Part shown: positions 50,279-59,359 of the stretch, one piece after another
Layout: each line of letters starts with the position of its first letter
Numbering within the stretch: the stretch's first letter is position 1
Assembly: GCA_030442035.1 (NCBI GenBank)
Contig: JAUJEA010000003.1
Coordinates: forward strand, 1-64,000
DNA length: 64,000 nucleotides
Reading direction: 5' to 3'
Source: Splendidivirga corallicola
GTDB lineage: Bacteria > Bacteroidota > Bacteroidia > Cytophagales > Cyclobacteriaceae
Notes under the pieces: model-generated
What the model was told of the DNA's origin: nothing
What the model saw: the letters and a program-made list of their open reading frames with translations, nothing else
Databases searched by the model: none
Translations under genes and position numbers: made by a program

Positions 50279-51175
50279 ATGAAACCAAAACATATAATTT
50301 ACGGATGTTGTTTATCTTTAAGTATCATCTTAATAAATAGCATTTCTTTATTTGCCCAAAAAATGGAGATTCAAGGTCATAGGGGAGCAAGAGGTCTTTC
50401 ACCGGAAAATACGATTGTTGCGTTTGAAAAAGCTGTGGATCTGGGAGTAGGTGTACTCGAACTCGATGTCGTGATAACAAAGGACAAGCAGGTGGTCATT
50501 TCGCATGAAGCCTACATGTCATCTGCCATATGTAAAACTCCGGATAACAAAACCATAGAACATTCTGAAGAAAAAAAGCATAACATTTACCAAATGACCT
50601 ATGAAGAGGTATCCGGCTATGATTGCGGTTCAATAGGAAATGAGCGATTTCCGGAGCAGGAGAAACAAAAGGTTTCAAAACCACTATTGAAAGACATGAT
50701 TAAGGCCATTGAAGAGCGTATCACTGCCAATAACCTACCGAAGGTCAAATACAACATAGAAATCAAAAGCTCGCATAAGGGAGATGAGATCTTTCATCCC
50801 AAACCGGAGGAATTCTCAGACCTTGTGTACGAGCAAATCAAGGCGCTACTACCAATGGACCGTGTGGTGATCCAGTCATTCGATTTAAGAATTCTAAAAT
50901 ACTTCCATGAAAAATACCCCGATGTAACACTCTCGGTTCTTGTAGAAAAGAAAATGGGCTTCAATAACATCTTTAAGGAACTTGGTTTTACTCCTGAGAT
51001 CTTTAGTCCGTATTACAGGCATATTAGTGCCAAAGTGGTTAAAAAAATTCAGGATCAGGGAGTAAAAGTAATCCCATGGACTGTCAATGAGGAAAATGAG
51101 ATGAAACTGATGCAGGAATGGGGTGTTGATGGATTGATCACAGACTATCCCGATCGCGCTTTGAATTTGAAATAA
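50279..51175 (+). CDS. glycerophosphodiester phosphodiesterase
   Basis: 298 residues with a signal peptide (about 1-27). The GDPD barrel is clear: EIQGHRGARGLSPENTIVAF, then LELDVVITKDKQVVISHE (Ca/metal ligands E, D and H), NIEIKSSHKGDE, VIQSFDLRILKYF and PWTVNEENEMK, ending GVDGLITDYPDR. It hydrolyses glycerophosphodiesters to glycerol-3-phosphate and an alcohol, in the periplasm. It is followed by a PfkB kinase on the same strand. Confidence 0.93.
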   Translation: MKPKHIIYGCCLSLSIILINSISLFAQKMEIQGHRGARGLSPENTIVAFEKAVDLGVGVLELDVVITKDKQVVISHEAYMSSAICKTPDNKTIEHSEEKKHNIYQMTYEEVSGYDCGSIGNERFPEQEKQKVSKPLLKDMIKAIEERITANNLPKVKYNIEIKSSHKGDEIFHPKPEEFSDLVYEQIKALLPMDRVVIQSFDLRILKYFHEKYPDVTLSVLVEKKMGFNNIFKELGFTPEIFSPYYRHISAKVVKKIQDQGVKVIPWTVNEENEMKLMQEWGVDGLITDYPDRALNLK

Positions 51176-51189
51176 GTTTATTAGCTTTG
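51160..51189 (+). promoter_or_regulatory. Bacteroidota-type promoter of the PfkB kinase gene
   Basis: TTTG (51160-51163), an 18-base spacer and TAGCTTTG (51182-51189) match the -33/-7 TTTG/TAnnTTTG consensus, 37 bases before the ATG at 51227. It overlaps the end of the upstream gene. Confidence 0.55.
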
Positions 51190-51226
51190 CCACTCAAATT
51201 TGTGATCAATTAAATAATCAAAATAT

Positions 51227-52150
51227 ATGAGTTTGCTGGTTGTCGGTTCCGTTGCTTTTGATGCAATTGAAACGCCGTTTGGAAAAACTGACAAGATTGT
51301 TGGTGGGTCGGGTAGTTATATTTCTATAGCTGCTTCCTATTTTACAAAAAATACCAACATTGTTGCCGTAGTGGGAGGAGATTTTGGGCAAACCAATATT
51401 GAATTATTGCAAAGACACGGTGTAAATACCGATGGGCTACAGATTAAAGAAAATGAAAAATCTTTTTTTTGGTCTGGTAAGTATCACAACGACATGAATA
51501 CCAGGGATACCCTGGTGACGGAATTAAACGTTCTTGAACATTTCGACCCTATCATTCCGGAAGCTTACCAAAGTTGTGAATTCCTGATGCTTGGAAATCT
51601 GGCTCCAGCGGTTCAGCAGATGGTGATTGAAAGACTGGAAACACGTCCAAAGCTAATTGTTATGGACACCATGAACTTCTGGATGGATATCGCCTTGGAT
51701 GATCTTAAGAATACCCTGAAAATGGTAGATGTGTTATCTATCAATGACGAGGAAGCCAGGCAACTCTCAGGAGAATATTCATTGGTGAAAGCAGCAAAAA
51801 AAATCATTTCCATGGGACCTCAGTATTTGATCATCAAAAAGGGAGAGCATGGAGCCCTGTTGTTTAGTAAAGATCAGATATTCTTCGCACCGGCATTGCC
51901 ATTGGAAGATGTATTTGATCCAACAGGTGCGGGAGATACATTTGCCGGTGGATTTATTGGTTATCTGGCCAGCACAAGAGACACTTCCTTCGAAGGAATG
52001 AAAAGAGGACTGATCTACGGTTCGGCTATGGCCTCATTCTGTGTGGAAAAATTCGGAACAGAAAGAATTGTTAATCTCAGTGATTCTGAAGTGCAGGAAA
52101 GGGTTCAGGAATTTGTCGATCTCGTCCAATTTGAAATTACCTACAACTAA
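51227..52150 (+). CDS. PfkB family carbohydrate kinase
   Basis: 307 residues. N-terminal 'LLVVGSVAFDAIETPFG' and GGSGSYISIAASYF, then the signature DPTGAGDTFAGGFIGYL with the catalytic aspartate. Typical ribokinase-like fold. The substrate (a sugar or nucleoside) is not determinable. 51 bases after the glycerophosphodiesterase, with its own promoter candidate. Confidence 0.9.
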   Translation: MSLLVVGSVAFDAIETPFGKTDKIVGGSGSYISIAASYFTKNTNIVAVVGGDFGQTNIELLQRHGVNTDGLQIKENEKSFFWSGKYHNDMNTRDTLVTELNVLEHFDPIIPEAYQSCEFLMLGNLAPAVQQMVIERLETRPKLIVMDTMNFWMDIALDDLKNTLKMVDVLSINDEEARQLSGEYSLVKAAKKIISMGPQYLIIKKGEHGALLFSKDQIFFAPALPLEDVFDPTGAGDTFAGGFIGYLASTRDTSFEGMKRGLIYGSAMASFCVEKFGTERIVNLSDSEVQERVQEFVDLVQFEITYN

Positions 52151-52186
52151 TTGAATAGAGAACTGTTATTTTAAGAAAATGGTCTA

Positions 52187-52804
52187 TTAGGCGATCTTTG
52201 TCTTAAGAAATCCGACTATAACCTCCAATCCCTTCTTAAAATGTTCATTATTGGGTATCACAATATCTGAGGTGTATTTATAAGGTTCTATATACATGTC
52301 GTAGGTTGGTGAAACATGCTTCTCATATCGGTAAAGAACATCATCCAGGTCATAACCTCTTTCCTGATTGTCTCGGACAATCCTTCTTTTAAGTTTGATA
52401 GATTCTTTGGCGTCGATGAATATTTTCAGATCCAATAAGTCAGCAATCTCCGGATAGTGAAATACAAAGATGCCCTCGATAATAAGAATCGGTGCAGGCA
52501 TAAATTTCAGCACCTTAGGCTTAGCATCCGGATTATTAAAAGTATACTCCTCCTTTTCAATTGCTTTTCCTGATTTAAGAGTCTTGATATCTTTCAAAAA
52601 ATGAACACGATCAATAGATTCAGGTGCATCAAAATTTTCAACTCCGTTCTCGTCAATAGGCTGCGCATCTATTTTCTTGTAGTAATTGTCCTGGGATAGT
52701 AAACATATCTCACCCTCTTCAAATGAATTCATAAGGTGGTCCAGGAAGAGTGTCTTTCCCGAAGCACTACCTCCGGTAATTCCTATGATATACGATTTGT
52801 CCAA
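52187..52804 (-). CDS. udk: uridine kinase
   Basis: 205 residues. P-loop GITGGSASGKT at the N-terminus, SQDNYYKKID (substrate loop with Asp-Tyr-Tyr), 'NFDAPESIDRVHF', ILIIEGIFVFHYPEI and RRIVRDNQERGYDLDDV all match uridine/cytidine kinases. It phosphorylates uridine or cytidine with ATP/GTP in nucleotide salvage. Transcribed with, or next to, rdgB on the same strand (about 100 bases apart). Confidence 0.9.
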   Translation of the reverse strand: MDKSYIIGITGGSASGKTLFLDHLMNSFEEGEICLLSQDNYYKKIDAQPIDENGVENFDAPESIDRVHFLKDIKTLKSGKAIEKEEYTFNNPDAKPKVLKFMPAPILIIEGIFVFHYPEIADLLDLKIFIDAKESIKLKRRIVRDNQERGYDLDDVLYRYEKHVSPTYDMYIEPYKYTSDIVIPNNEHFKKGLEVIVGFLKTKIA

Positions 52805-52904
52805 GTCTAATAATTTTAATGCTACGCTTTTAATAACCGTTCCACTCAGTAATTAAAATTAGTCATTGGTTATTAAATGCCAAAAAATCTAAGTGATAGA
52901 AGTT

Positions 52905-53480
52905 CTAGAGTTGGTTCAAGTGAGCAATAAGCTTTTGGATCGCTTTTGCCCTGTGGCTCATTTTATTTTTCTCCGTCAGATCCATTTCAGCAAAAGTTCT
53001 GTTGTGCCCGTTAGGAACAAAAATAGGATCATAACCAAAACCTTGGGCTCCTCTTTTATCATTTACAATGCTACCATCAACTACGCCTTCGAATTGGGTT
53101 TTCTTTCCGTCCAGTATTAATGTTATGACTGTTCTGAATTTTGCTTTTCTATTCGATTTGTCTTCCAGGTTTTGTAGAAGCAGATCCATATTAGCTTGGT
53201 TGTCGCGCTGTTCTCCTGCATATCGTGCCGAATAAACACCAGGCTCTCCGTTCAATGCCTCTACTTCAAGACCTGTATCATCAGCAAAACAATTGACACC
53301 AAATCTATCGTATACATGGGCCGCTTTTTCCAAGGAGTTTCCTTCTAACGTATTTTGGTTTTCCGGTAACTCCTCAAAGCAGTTAATTTCCTTTAAGCTC
53401 AAGACCTCAAACTTATCACTCAATAAGTTTCTGATCTCTTTCAGTTTATTCTGATTGTTGGTCGCGAAGCAAATTCTCAT
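52905..53480 (-). CDS. rdgB: RdgB/HAM1 non-canonical purine NTP pyrophosphatase
   Basis: 191 residues. Family motifs: [40 protein letters not shown], '[20 protein letters not shown]' and '[11 protein letters not shown]'. It hydrolyses dITP, XTP and ITP to monophosphates, preventing their incorporation into nucleic acids. The next gene upstream is an FKBP lipoprotein. Confidence 0.95.
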   Translation of the reverse strand: MRICFATNNQNKLKEIRNLLSDKFEVLSLKEINCFEELPENQNTLEGNSLEKAAHVYDRFGVNCFADDTGLEVEALNGEPGVYSARYAGEQRDNQANMDLLLQNLEDKSNRKAKFRTVITLILDGKKTQFEGVVDGSIVNDKRGAQGFGYDPIFVPNGHNRTFAEMDLTEKNKMSHRAKAIQKLIAHLNQL

Positions 53481-53523
53481 TCAAAGCAACGGTTATCTAA
53501 AGATCTTCTCAAGGTTAAGCCAA

Positions 53524-54507
53524 CTACTCAATTTCCAACACTTCAACATCAAAGACTAAGGGTGAGTAAGGTGGGATGTCAAAAGGATATGGGGCTACAT
53601 TTTGTGTATTTACAAGATCTTCTCCAATGACCTGAGGAACCACAAATAAATTAGGTCCATATGCCAAATGGGATGGTATAATTAATCTGGCTGTTTCTCC
53701 TTTTTTCATCAGTAACAAACCTTTTTCCCAACCTTGTATTACAGTGTTCTGACCAAGAACGAAATCAAAAGGGGTTTTCCCTACTGAGGTATCGAAAACT
53801 GTTCCATCAAGCAATTTGCCAGTGTAATGTACTGTAATCCTCTGCAAGCTCTGAGCTAATTCTCCTTCACCAGTGGTAAGTAGCTGATAATACAAACCAT
53901 CTTCCTTGGGTTGAACATCAGTAAGGTCTTGATCATTTATATAGGCATTGATCAGACCATCTTCGTAACTCTTTTGACCTGCTTCACTTACGATAGCATC
54001 CACTTCTATCACCATTCGCACCAAGGCAAATTGGGGTATCAGTTGTTTGTAGAAGTAGCTATTATAGGCAAATTGAGAAGGCAGGAAAAATTCATACTTC
54101 TCTCCGGATTTCATTTCAGTCAACGCAAAATCAATTCCCTGAGGAATCACTAATCCCTGACCATGCAATATATGAGCAGGCGGATCGCTGCCTCTTTCAA
54201 TTTTTTCAAGCAACGTACCATCCAATAAACTCAAATCATAATATATGGATACTATGTCACCTGCTTGGATGTCTTGCCCTTGTGGATTTTCCGCAATGAC
54301 CCTGTAATAATAGCCATTGGCCGATTTCTCAGCTGTAATATTATTATCCGTAAGATGTTGTTGAATTAAACCATCATCAATTTCTGCCTGATTAGAGAAT
54401 CCTTCATCGGTATTGACACAGGCACTTAGTCCGGCAAAAAGTCCGATTAAAAGTAAAAAAGATAATGACTTAAGAAAATTCGGGAAGATTCTTTTCGTAA
54501 CCAACAT
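53524..54507 (-). CDS. lipoprotein with two FKBP-type peptidyl-prolyl isomerase domains
   Basis: 327 residues. Lipobox GLSAC. Two FKBP folds: one at about 75-170 (GDIVSIYYDLSLLDGTLLEK) and one C-terminal (ITVHYTGKLLDGTVFDTSVG; GWEKGLLLMKKGETARLIIP; HLAYGPN). The first lacks part of the usual active-site aromatic set, so only the second may be catalytic. Located in the envelope, likely acting on secreted proteins. A second FKBP lipoprotein is next in line. Confidence 0.88.
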   Translation of the reverse strand: MLVTKRIFPNFLKSLSFLLLIGLFAGLSACVNTDEGFSNQAEIDDGLIQQHLTDNNITAEKSANGYYYRVIAENPQGQDIQAGDIVSIYYDLSLLDGTLLEKIERGSDPPAHILHGQGLVIPQGIDFALTEMKSGEKYEFFLPSQFAYNSYFYKQLIPQFALVRMVIEVDAIVSEAGQKSYEDGLINAYINDQDLTDVQPKEDGLYYQLLTTGEGELAQSLQRITVHYTGKLLDGTVFDTSVGKTPFDFVLGQNTVIQGWEKGLLLMKKGETARLIIPSHLAYGPNLFVVPQVIGEDLVNTQNVAPYPFDIPPYSPLVFDVEVLEIE

Positions 54508-54589
54508 GATTTTCAGTTTTTGATATTTCCTTTATAACGAATCTACAAACATACTCGTTCATCATTAACTCAACGAGTCTTTGAATAAG

Positions 54590-55549
54590 TTATTTGATCT
54601 CTACCAACTCGACGTCAAAAACCAATATAGAGTTTGCTTTGATGATCTCACTGCGATCTCTGTTACCATATGCCAGCGGTGAGGGAATGAAAAGTTTTGC
54701 TTTAGAACCTTCATTTAACAGACCTATACCTTCGTCCCATCCAAGAATTACATTTCCCAATCCATTGGGGTATTCATATGGTTTGTAAGGCCCTCTTCTT
54801 TCATCGAATACATTATGTTTTTTGGCAACCTCCTCATCACTACTGTCAAATACCGTCCCATCAAGGAGTTTACCTGTATAACCTACACTTACAATTTGGC
54901 CTACTTCTGGTTTAGGCCCAGTACCTTCCTCAGTGATGATATACCTTATTCCACTTTCGGTTACTTGAGCCTCAAGGTTATTTTTGGACAAGTAGGCATC
55001 TATTTCTTCTCCCTGCGTAGTCATGAGTTCTTTGTTGTCAGCAAGCGTTTTTTCTTTGTAACTCCTGATTCTCTCAACAGTCTGTTCTATCTGCTTTTCC
55101 TTTATCATTTCATCCACCTCTTGTCTGGTAAGGACATCTGAACAACCCACAAACACTGTTAAATCACTTTCCCGCTTGATGCCGGGGGGTAATGGACTCT
55201 TCAATGTGTGCGTATAGAACTTCATTGAATTTAATTTAAGGATTGCGCTGTCTCCTTTTCCCATAAGCAACACAGCATCTTCTATGCTACCTTTAGATCC
55301 CCAGGTGGTATCTTTTTTCAGGATTAGTGGCAAACCGTAGTCCTTGCTATCTCCAAGTACTGAATCATTTTCGTTCTTCCATACAATGTTCAGTGCTACA
55401 AATTCTCCTTCCTCTGGTTGTACACCTTCCTCTTTGTTAACAAACTCATATTCCAGTCCTGACTCTAATTTACCTTTCTTGGAAGAATCACAAGCCTGTA
55501 GCAAAATAACCCCAAGGGCTATAAAACAATATCTTTTAATTAGTAACAT
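54590..55549 (-). CDS. FKBP-type peptidyl-prolyl isomerase lipoprotein
   Basis: 319 residues with lipobox LLQAC. The N-terminal half has a degenerate FKBP-like region (EFVALNIVWKNENDSVLGD) and a helical linker (MIKEKQIEQTVERIRSYKEK). The C-terminal domain is a full FKBP: VGYTGKLLDGTVFDSS, NVILGWDEGIGLLNEGSKAK and SPLAYGNRDRSEI. It overlaps the NrnA gene end by 14 bases, so the stop of one and the start of the next are linked. Confidence 0.88.
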   Translation of the reverse strand: MLLIKRYCFIALGVILLQACDSSKKGKLESGLEYEFVNKEEGVQPEEGEFVALNIVWKNENDSVLGDSKDYGLPLILKKDTTWGSKGSIEDAVLLMGKGDSAILKLNSMKFYTHTLKSPLPPGIKRESDLTVFVGCSDVLTRQEVDEMIKEKQIEQTVERIRSYKEKTLADNKELMTTQGEEIDAYLSKNNLEAQVTESGIRYIITEEGTGPKPEVGQIVSVGYTGKLLDGTVFDSSDEEVAKKHNVFDERRGPYKPYEYPNGLGNVILGWDEGIGLLNEGSKAKLFIPSPLAYGNRDRSEIIKANSILVFDVELVEIK

Positions 55550-56582
55550 GCGCGGTTAAAGTTCTAGCGTTATTATTTAGTTGATCTTTATATTTTGGCA
55601 ATAAACTCTCAAATTTCTTTACAGTTTCTTCCAATGTTAAATTGGATTTTCCACCGGCAGCATTCTTATGCCCTCCACCTTCAAAATGATCTCTGGCAAA
55701 TTCATTTACAGAAAATTCTCCAACTGATCTAAAAGACATTTTGACCGCTTCAGTCCGATCAATGATAATGGCCGCAAGAATGATCCCTTCAATAGATAAG
55801 GCATAGTTAACCAAACCCTCCGTATCACCTGTTTTCGAATTGAAACGTTTTAGTTCTTCTGCTGTAATATGTATATATGCTGTCCTATATTCCTTTAATA
55901 CAACTAACTTTTGGCTAAGAGCAAAACCAATGAATTTCAAACGATCTACTGAGTTTGTATCATATATAAGTTTAGCTACCTTCGATACATCAGCTCCATG
56001 ATCCATCAGTTCAGCTGATATTAAATGTACATTCTTGGTCGTATTTGGATGTTTGAAAGAGCCGGTATCCGTCATTATCCCTGCATAAAGACATTCAGCG
56101 ATGTTTTTGTCAATAAGGTGCGTATCACCCATGTCTTTTATCAGGTCGTATATAAGCTCTGCAGTGGCAGCTGCTGATGTTGACCAGAAAGTAAAATTTG
56201 CAAAATCCTCCGGTTCCTGATGATGATCTATCAATACTTTAGCTGCAGAGGCTTCTCTAACCATTTCACCAAGCTCATTTATTCTATATAAGCTAGGAAA
56301 GTCAAGGCAGAATATGATATCAGCCTTTTCAATCAGTTCGCCGGATTTCGTCTCATTACCTTCATTGAAAATGATCACCTCGCTATTCCCATCCATCCAG
56401 GTAAGGAAATCCGGATAGTCTGTAGGTGTTATCACTTGCACATGATGTCCTTTTTTCTTTAAAAAACCAGCCAAACCAAGAGAGGAGCCAAGTGCATCTG
56501 CATCTGGTTTATGATGTGTGGTAATAACAATATTTTTCGGGGAGATGTTTAGTAACTCTTTGAAAGATTCAAGATTCTGCAT
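55536..56582 (-). CDS. nrnA: NrnA-type DHH/DHHA1 oligoribonuclease and pAp phosphatase
   Basis: 348 residues from ATG 56582 (MQNLESFKELL...); the frame opens at 56600. DHH motifs: VITTHHKPDADALGSSLGL, IIFCLDFPS, LIDHHQEPEDF, AGIMTDTGSF, and the DHHA1 end GGGHKNAAGG. Members degrade short RNA oligomers and hydrolyse 3'-phosphoadenosine 5'-phosphate. It sits just upstream of the FKBP lipoprotein gene. Confidence 0.9.
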   Translation of the reverse strand: MQNLESFKELLNISPKNIVITTHHKPDADALGSSLGLAGFLKKKGHHVQVITPTDYPDFLTWMDGNSEVIIFNEGNETKSGELIEKADIIFCLDFPSLYRINELGEMVREASAAKVLIDHHQEPEDFANFTFWSTSAAATAELIYDLIKDMGDTHLIDKNIAECLYAGIMTDTGSFKHPNTTKNVHLISAELMDHGADVSKVAKLIYDTNSVDRLKFIGFALSQKLVVLKEYRTAYIHITAEELKRFNSKTGDTEGLVNYALSIEGIILAAIIIDRTEAVKMSFRSVGEFSVNEFARDHFEGGGHKNAAGGKSNLTLEETVKKFESLLPKYKDQLNNNARTLTAHVTN

Positions 56583-56829
56583 CATCAAAAAAAACCTCAT
56601 CGCTAAGGTTTTTCAAATAGTGAACTGCAAAAGTGCCATAAAAATTCCAAAAACAAAAATTAAAATTTTGCTCAAACAAGTCTTAGGAGCCCTTTATAAT
56701 AAGTGTGTAATTCCGTGTAAAAAGAGGGTTCTATACCTGTATTTTACTGATAATGTGATCATTAATTTAACACGTAAGTTCTTCTCAAGAATAAATTAAT
56801 CATGACTGCCTCATTTATGAATAATCTTA

Positions 56830-56837
56830 TAATTTTG
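56830..56837 (+). promoter_or_regulatory. -7 box of ndk promoter
   Basis: TAATTTTG matches TAnnTTTG, 26 bases before the ndk ATG; it is followed by CAG exactly as in the dxs promoter (TAATTTTGCAG at 59261). A -33 element is less clear. Confidence 0.5.
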
Positions 56838-56863
56838 CAGCCGATATTAAAAAAACACTGAAA

Positions 56864-57283
56864 ATGGCAGGAAATAAAACCTTTACAATGATCAAACCCG
56901 ATGCTGTTGAAGCAGGGAACATAGGAGCAATTACTAAGATGATCCAGGAAGCAGGATTTGGGATCGTTTCCATGAAATTAACCAAGTTATCGAAGGAAAG
57001 AGCAGGTCAATTTTATGCGGTCCATCAGGAAAGACCGTTTTACAATGATTTATGCAATTATATGTCTTCAGGTCCGATAGTGGCCATGATCCTGGAAAAA
57101 GATAATGCGGTTGAGGATTTCAGAAAATTGATCGGAGCCACCAATCCAGCTGAAGCTGCTGAGGGAACAATTCGTAAACTGTTCGCTACTTCTATCGAGG
57201 CTAATGCCGTTCATGGATCTGATTCCGATGAAAATGCAGAAATTGAAGGTAATTTCTTTTTCTCTTCCTTAGAAAAATTTTAG
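56864..57283 (+). CDS. ndk: nucleoside-diphosphate kinase
   Basis: 139 residues, the usual length. [15 protein letters not shown] start, '[21 protein letters not shown]', [18 protein letters not shown], and the phospho-histidine in [12 protein letters not shown]. It interconverts NTPs and NDPs through a phosphohistidine. It converges with the YbhN-like gene. Confidence 0.97.
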   Translation: MAGNKTFTMIKPDAVEAGNIGAITKMIQEAGFGIVSMKLTKLSKERAGQFYAVHQERPFYNDLCNYMSSGPIVAMILEKDNAVEDFRKLIGATNPAEAAEGTIRKLFATSIEANAVHGSDSDENAEIEGNFFFSSLEKF

Positions 57284-57306
57284 GAATAACCGGAGCTTCA
57301 GAGGTC

Positions 57307-58401
57307 TTATGACCCCTGGGCTTCGTCTTCTTGAGTTCCTTGTACCTTATCTGTTTTCTTTTTGAAGAAAACCCTTTTAATCCATCTGGGAAGAAAAATA
57401 GCCCCAAGTAGTAGATAAGTATAATAGGTCAATCCTCGCCAGAGAATTTGAGAACTTAAAGTATAACCGTCCAGATATCCTTCAAAAAACTGCTTAAAGA
57501 AATATTCCGAGAATCCACTACTGCCTGGTGTGGGTGAAACCAACATAATGATCCAAAGGATGACCTGTCTGGCAAAAATGACCATTTGGTCTGCAATATT
57601 TACTCCGGCAAAAGCTGCGATCAAACAATTAAGCATAAAATACCGTGAGCACCATATGAAAATGGTTGACAGGACAATTCTACTCCAATATCTTATACTT
57701 TTCCCCTTCAATTGAGCCGAAGCAGCTATTATTTCGTTCCCATGCAGATAAGCGCCTTGTCTCCACCTACGCAGGAATCTCACCGAGGTAATTTTCAGTA
57801 AGACCCATTTAAATGCTCTCGGACGGATAAACAGCGCGTAGGACATAATAAAAGTATATAGCGCTATCAATAAATAACTAACCCCGAACAGGTATTGTAG
57901 TGTGCTTCCTAATCTGATCTCCACTCCCTCAATTGCAGGGAAAATATCACCTTTGGTCAGAATGATCACCAATGGTGCTGCTACAACAAAAAATAAATTG
58001 TCGAGAATAGCGGTGAGCATCACATAAGCCAGTGATTTACCAATATTAATGCCCTCTTTGTATAGAATAAAGACAGCAACGGCTGTTCCACCCACAACAG
58101 AAGGGGTAACAGCTGAGGCAAACTCCCAAAGAATGATGGTATAAATGCAACTATTCCAGCTAAGCTCTTTATTTGTAAGTGACCGGATTCTATAGACATA
58201 ACCCACATCTCTGGCTAAAAGGACTATGATGGCCAAAATGACGAAAATTGCTTTCGCTTCAAAAATGAGGTTTAATTTATCGGTAGTATAATCCTCATCT
58301 GTATAGATTTGATAAATAACAATTCCCAATCCTATAATGATTGGGATCCAGACCTTATTCGGGTTAAGTGTTTTGAAAATCTTTTTTGAATCCAGCTCCA
58401 T
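57307..58401 (-). CDS. YbhN/LPG-synthase-TM family membrane protein
   Basis: 364 residues with about eight transmembrane helices. Family markers: 'WEFASAVTPSVVGGTAVAVF' near residue 95, 'SPTPGSSGFSEYFF' in the C-terminal half, and 'GLTYYTYLLLGAIFLPRWIK' at the end, as in lysylphosphatidylglycerol synthase TM-region (UPF0104) proteins, which are probable flippase-like. It follows ScpA directly: the stop of scpA (58402) abuts this ATG. Confidence 0.85.
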   Translation of the reverse strand: MELDSKKIFKTLNPNKVWIPIIIGLGIVIYQIYTDEDYTTDKLNLIFEAKAIFVILAIIVLLARDVGYVYRIRSLTNKELSWNSCIYTIILWEFASAVTPSVVGGTAVAVFILYKEGINIGKSLAYVMLTAILDNLFFVVAAPLVIILTKGDIFPAIEGVEIRLGSTLQYLFGVSYLLIALYTFIMSYALFIRPRAFKWVLLKITSVRFLRRWRQGAYLHGNEIIAASAQLKGKSIRYWSRIVLSTIFIWCSRYFMLNCLIAAFAGVNIADQMVIFARQVILWIIMLVSPTPGSSGFSEYFFKQFFEGYLDGYTLSSQILWRGLTYYTYLLLGAIFLPRWIKRVFFKKKTDKVQGTQEDEAQGS

Positions 58402-59151
58402 CTATTCTACAAGCTTTCCTTCCAATCTTTCGATCCAAAAATTGTTAAATCCAATACCAACACTAATGGTAATGTATTTTAATTGCAATAGTTCGAGGAT
58501 CGACAAAAAATTGAATATCACTGCAATCTTATTGGCTTCAAAACCAATCACCTGCTCAAATGACAATCTTTTCTCCTCTTGCAACTTGGTTAGAATGAAT
58601 TTTTTCTGCCCTGAAATGGTATAAGGGTATTGGACAATCTGATGAGTGGGTTTGTTTTTTTCGTACTCAAAACGTTTCATCACCTTTTCATATACCTTCA
58701 GTATCTTGTAAAGATCAAGATCCTGAAGTTCAGCCTCTACATTGGTGCCCTCAGCTAATGAGCGAATTTCCTTAGCGATGTTGCCTCTTTTTTCCTTGGA
58801 AAGACGTTCCTCCTCAAGTGAGGATAATTCCTGAAGAACTGATTTATACTTTTTATACTCTAAAAGATGCCTTACCAATTCCTCTCTTGGATCAATTTCA
58901 TTTCCTTCCTCATCCAGTGTTGGTCTTGGTAATAACATTTTAGCCTTGATTTTCATCAATGTAGCCGCCACCAAAATGAATTCGCTGGCTACTTCAATAT
59001 TCATTTCCTCTAATCGGTGTAAATAATCCAGAAAATCATCGGTGATCTTGGCGATGGGAATGTCATAAATATCAAGTTCATCCCTTTCAATGAAGAAAAG
59101 TAAGAGATCAAATGGACCCTCAAAAAGTGGAAGTTTTATTTCGAAGCTCAA
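58402..59151 (-). CDS. scpA: segregation and condensation protein A
   Basis: 249 residues. N-terminal FEGPFDLLLFFIERDELDI, 'EFILVAATLMKIKAKMLLP' and C-terminal winged-helix 'FEQVIGFEANKIAVIFNFLSIL'-type end match ScpA kleisins, which connect SMC dimers in chromosome segregation. Usually paired with scpB; scpB is not in this window. Followed without a gap by the YbhN-like gene. Confidence 0.92.
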   Translation of the reverse strand: MSFEIKLPLFEGPFDLLLFFIERDELDIYDIPIAKITDDFLDYLHRLEEMNIEVASEFILVAATLMKIKAKMLLPRPTLDEEGNEIDPREELVRHLLEYKKYKSVLQELSSLEEERLSKEKRGNIAKEIRSLAEGTNVEAELQDLDLYKILKVYEKVMKRFEYEKNKPTHQIVQYPYTISGQKKFILTKLQEEKRLSFEQVIGFEANKIAVIFNFLSILELLQLKYITISVGIGFNNFWIERLEGKLVE

Positions 59152-59260
59152 GGATGAAAACTATGTTTGATACGTTGGTTAATCAGTAAAATCTCATTTA
59201 GATGTGTCTCAAAGATATTATTTAATCGGTTAAATAAATACAGTGATATATAAAAAAATG

Positions 59261-59268
59261 TAATTTTG
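59261..59268 (+). promoter_or_regulatory. -7 box of dxs promoter
   Basis: TAATTTTG matches TAnnTTTG, 91 bases before the dxs ATG, with the same CAG extension as the ndk promoter. A long leader would result. Confidence 0.45.
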
Positions 59269-59359
59269 CAGGACCTTTAAAAAAACAATACCTTTTTTTA
59301 CACTTGTTAAAACATTTTGTACATTAGGTTGTTCATATTATTTACAAAATAATAAAAAG

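Noticed and set aside
52829-52877. TTTAATAACC / GGTTATTAAA inverted repeat between uridine kinase and rdgB
   Set aside because: Distant arms in very AT-rich DNA without a T-run; not strong enough to call.
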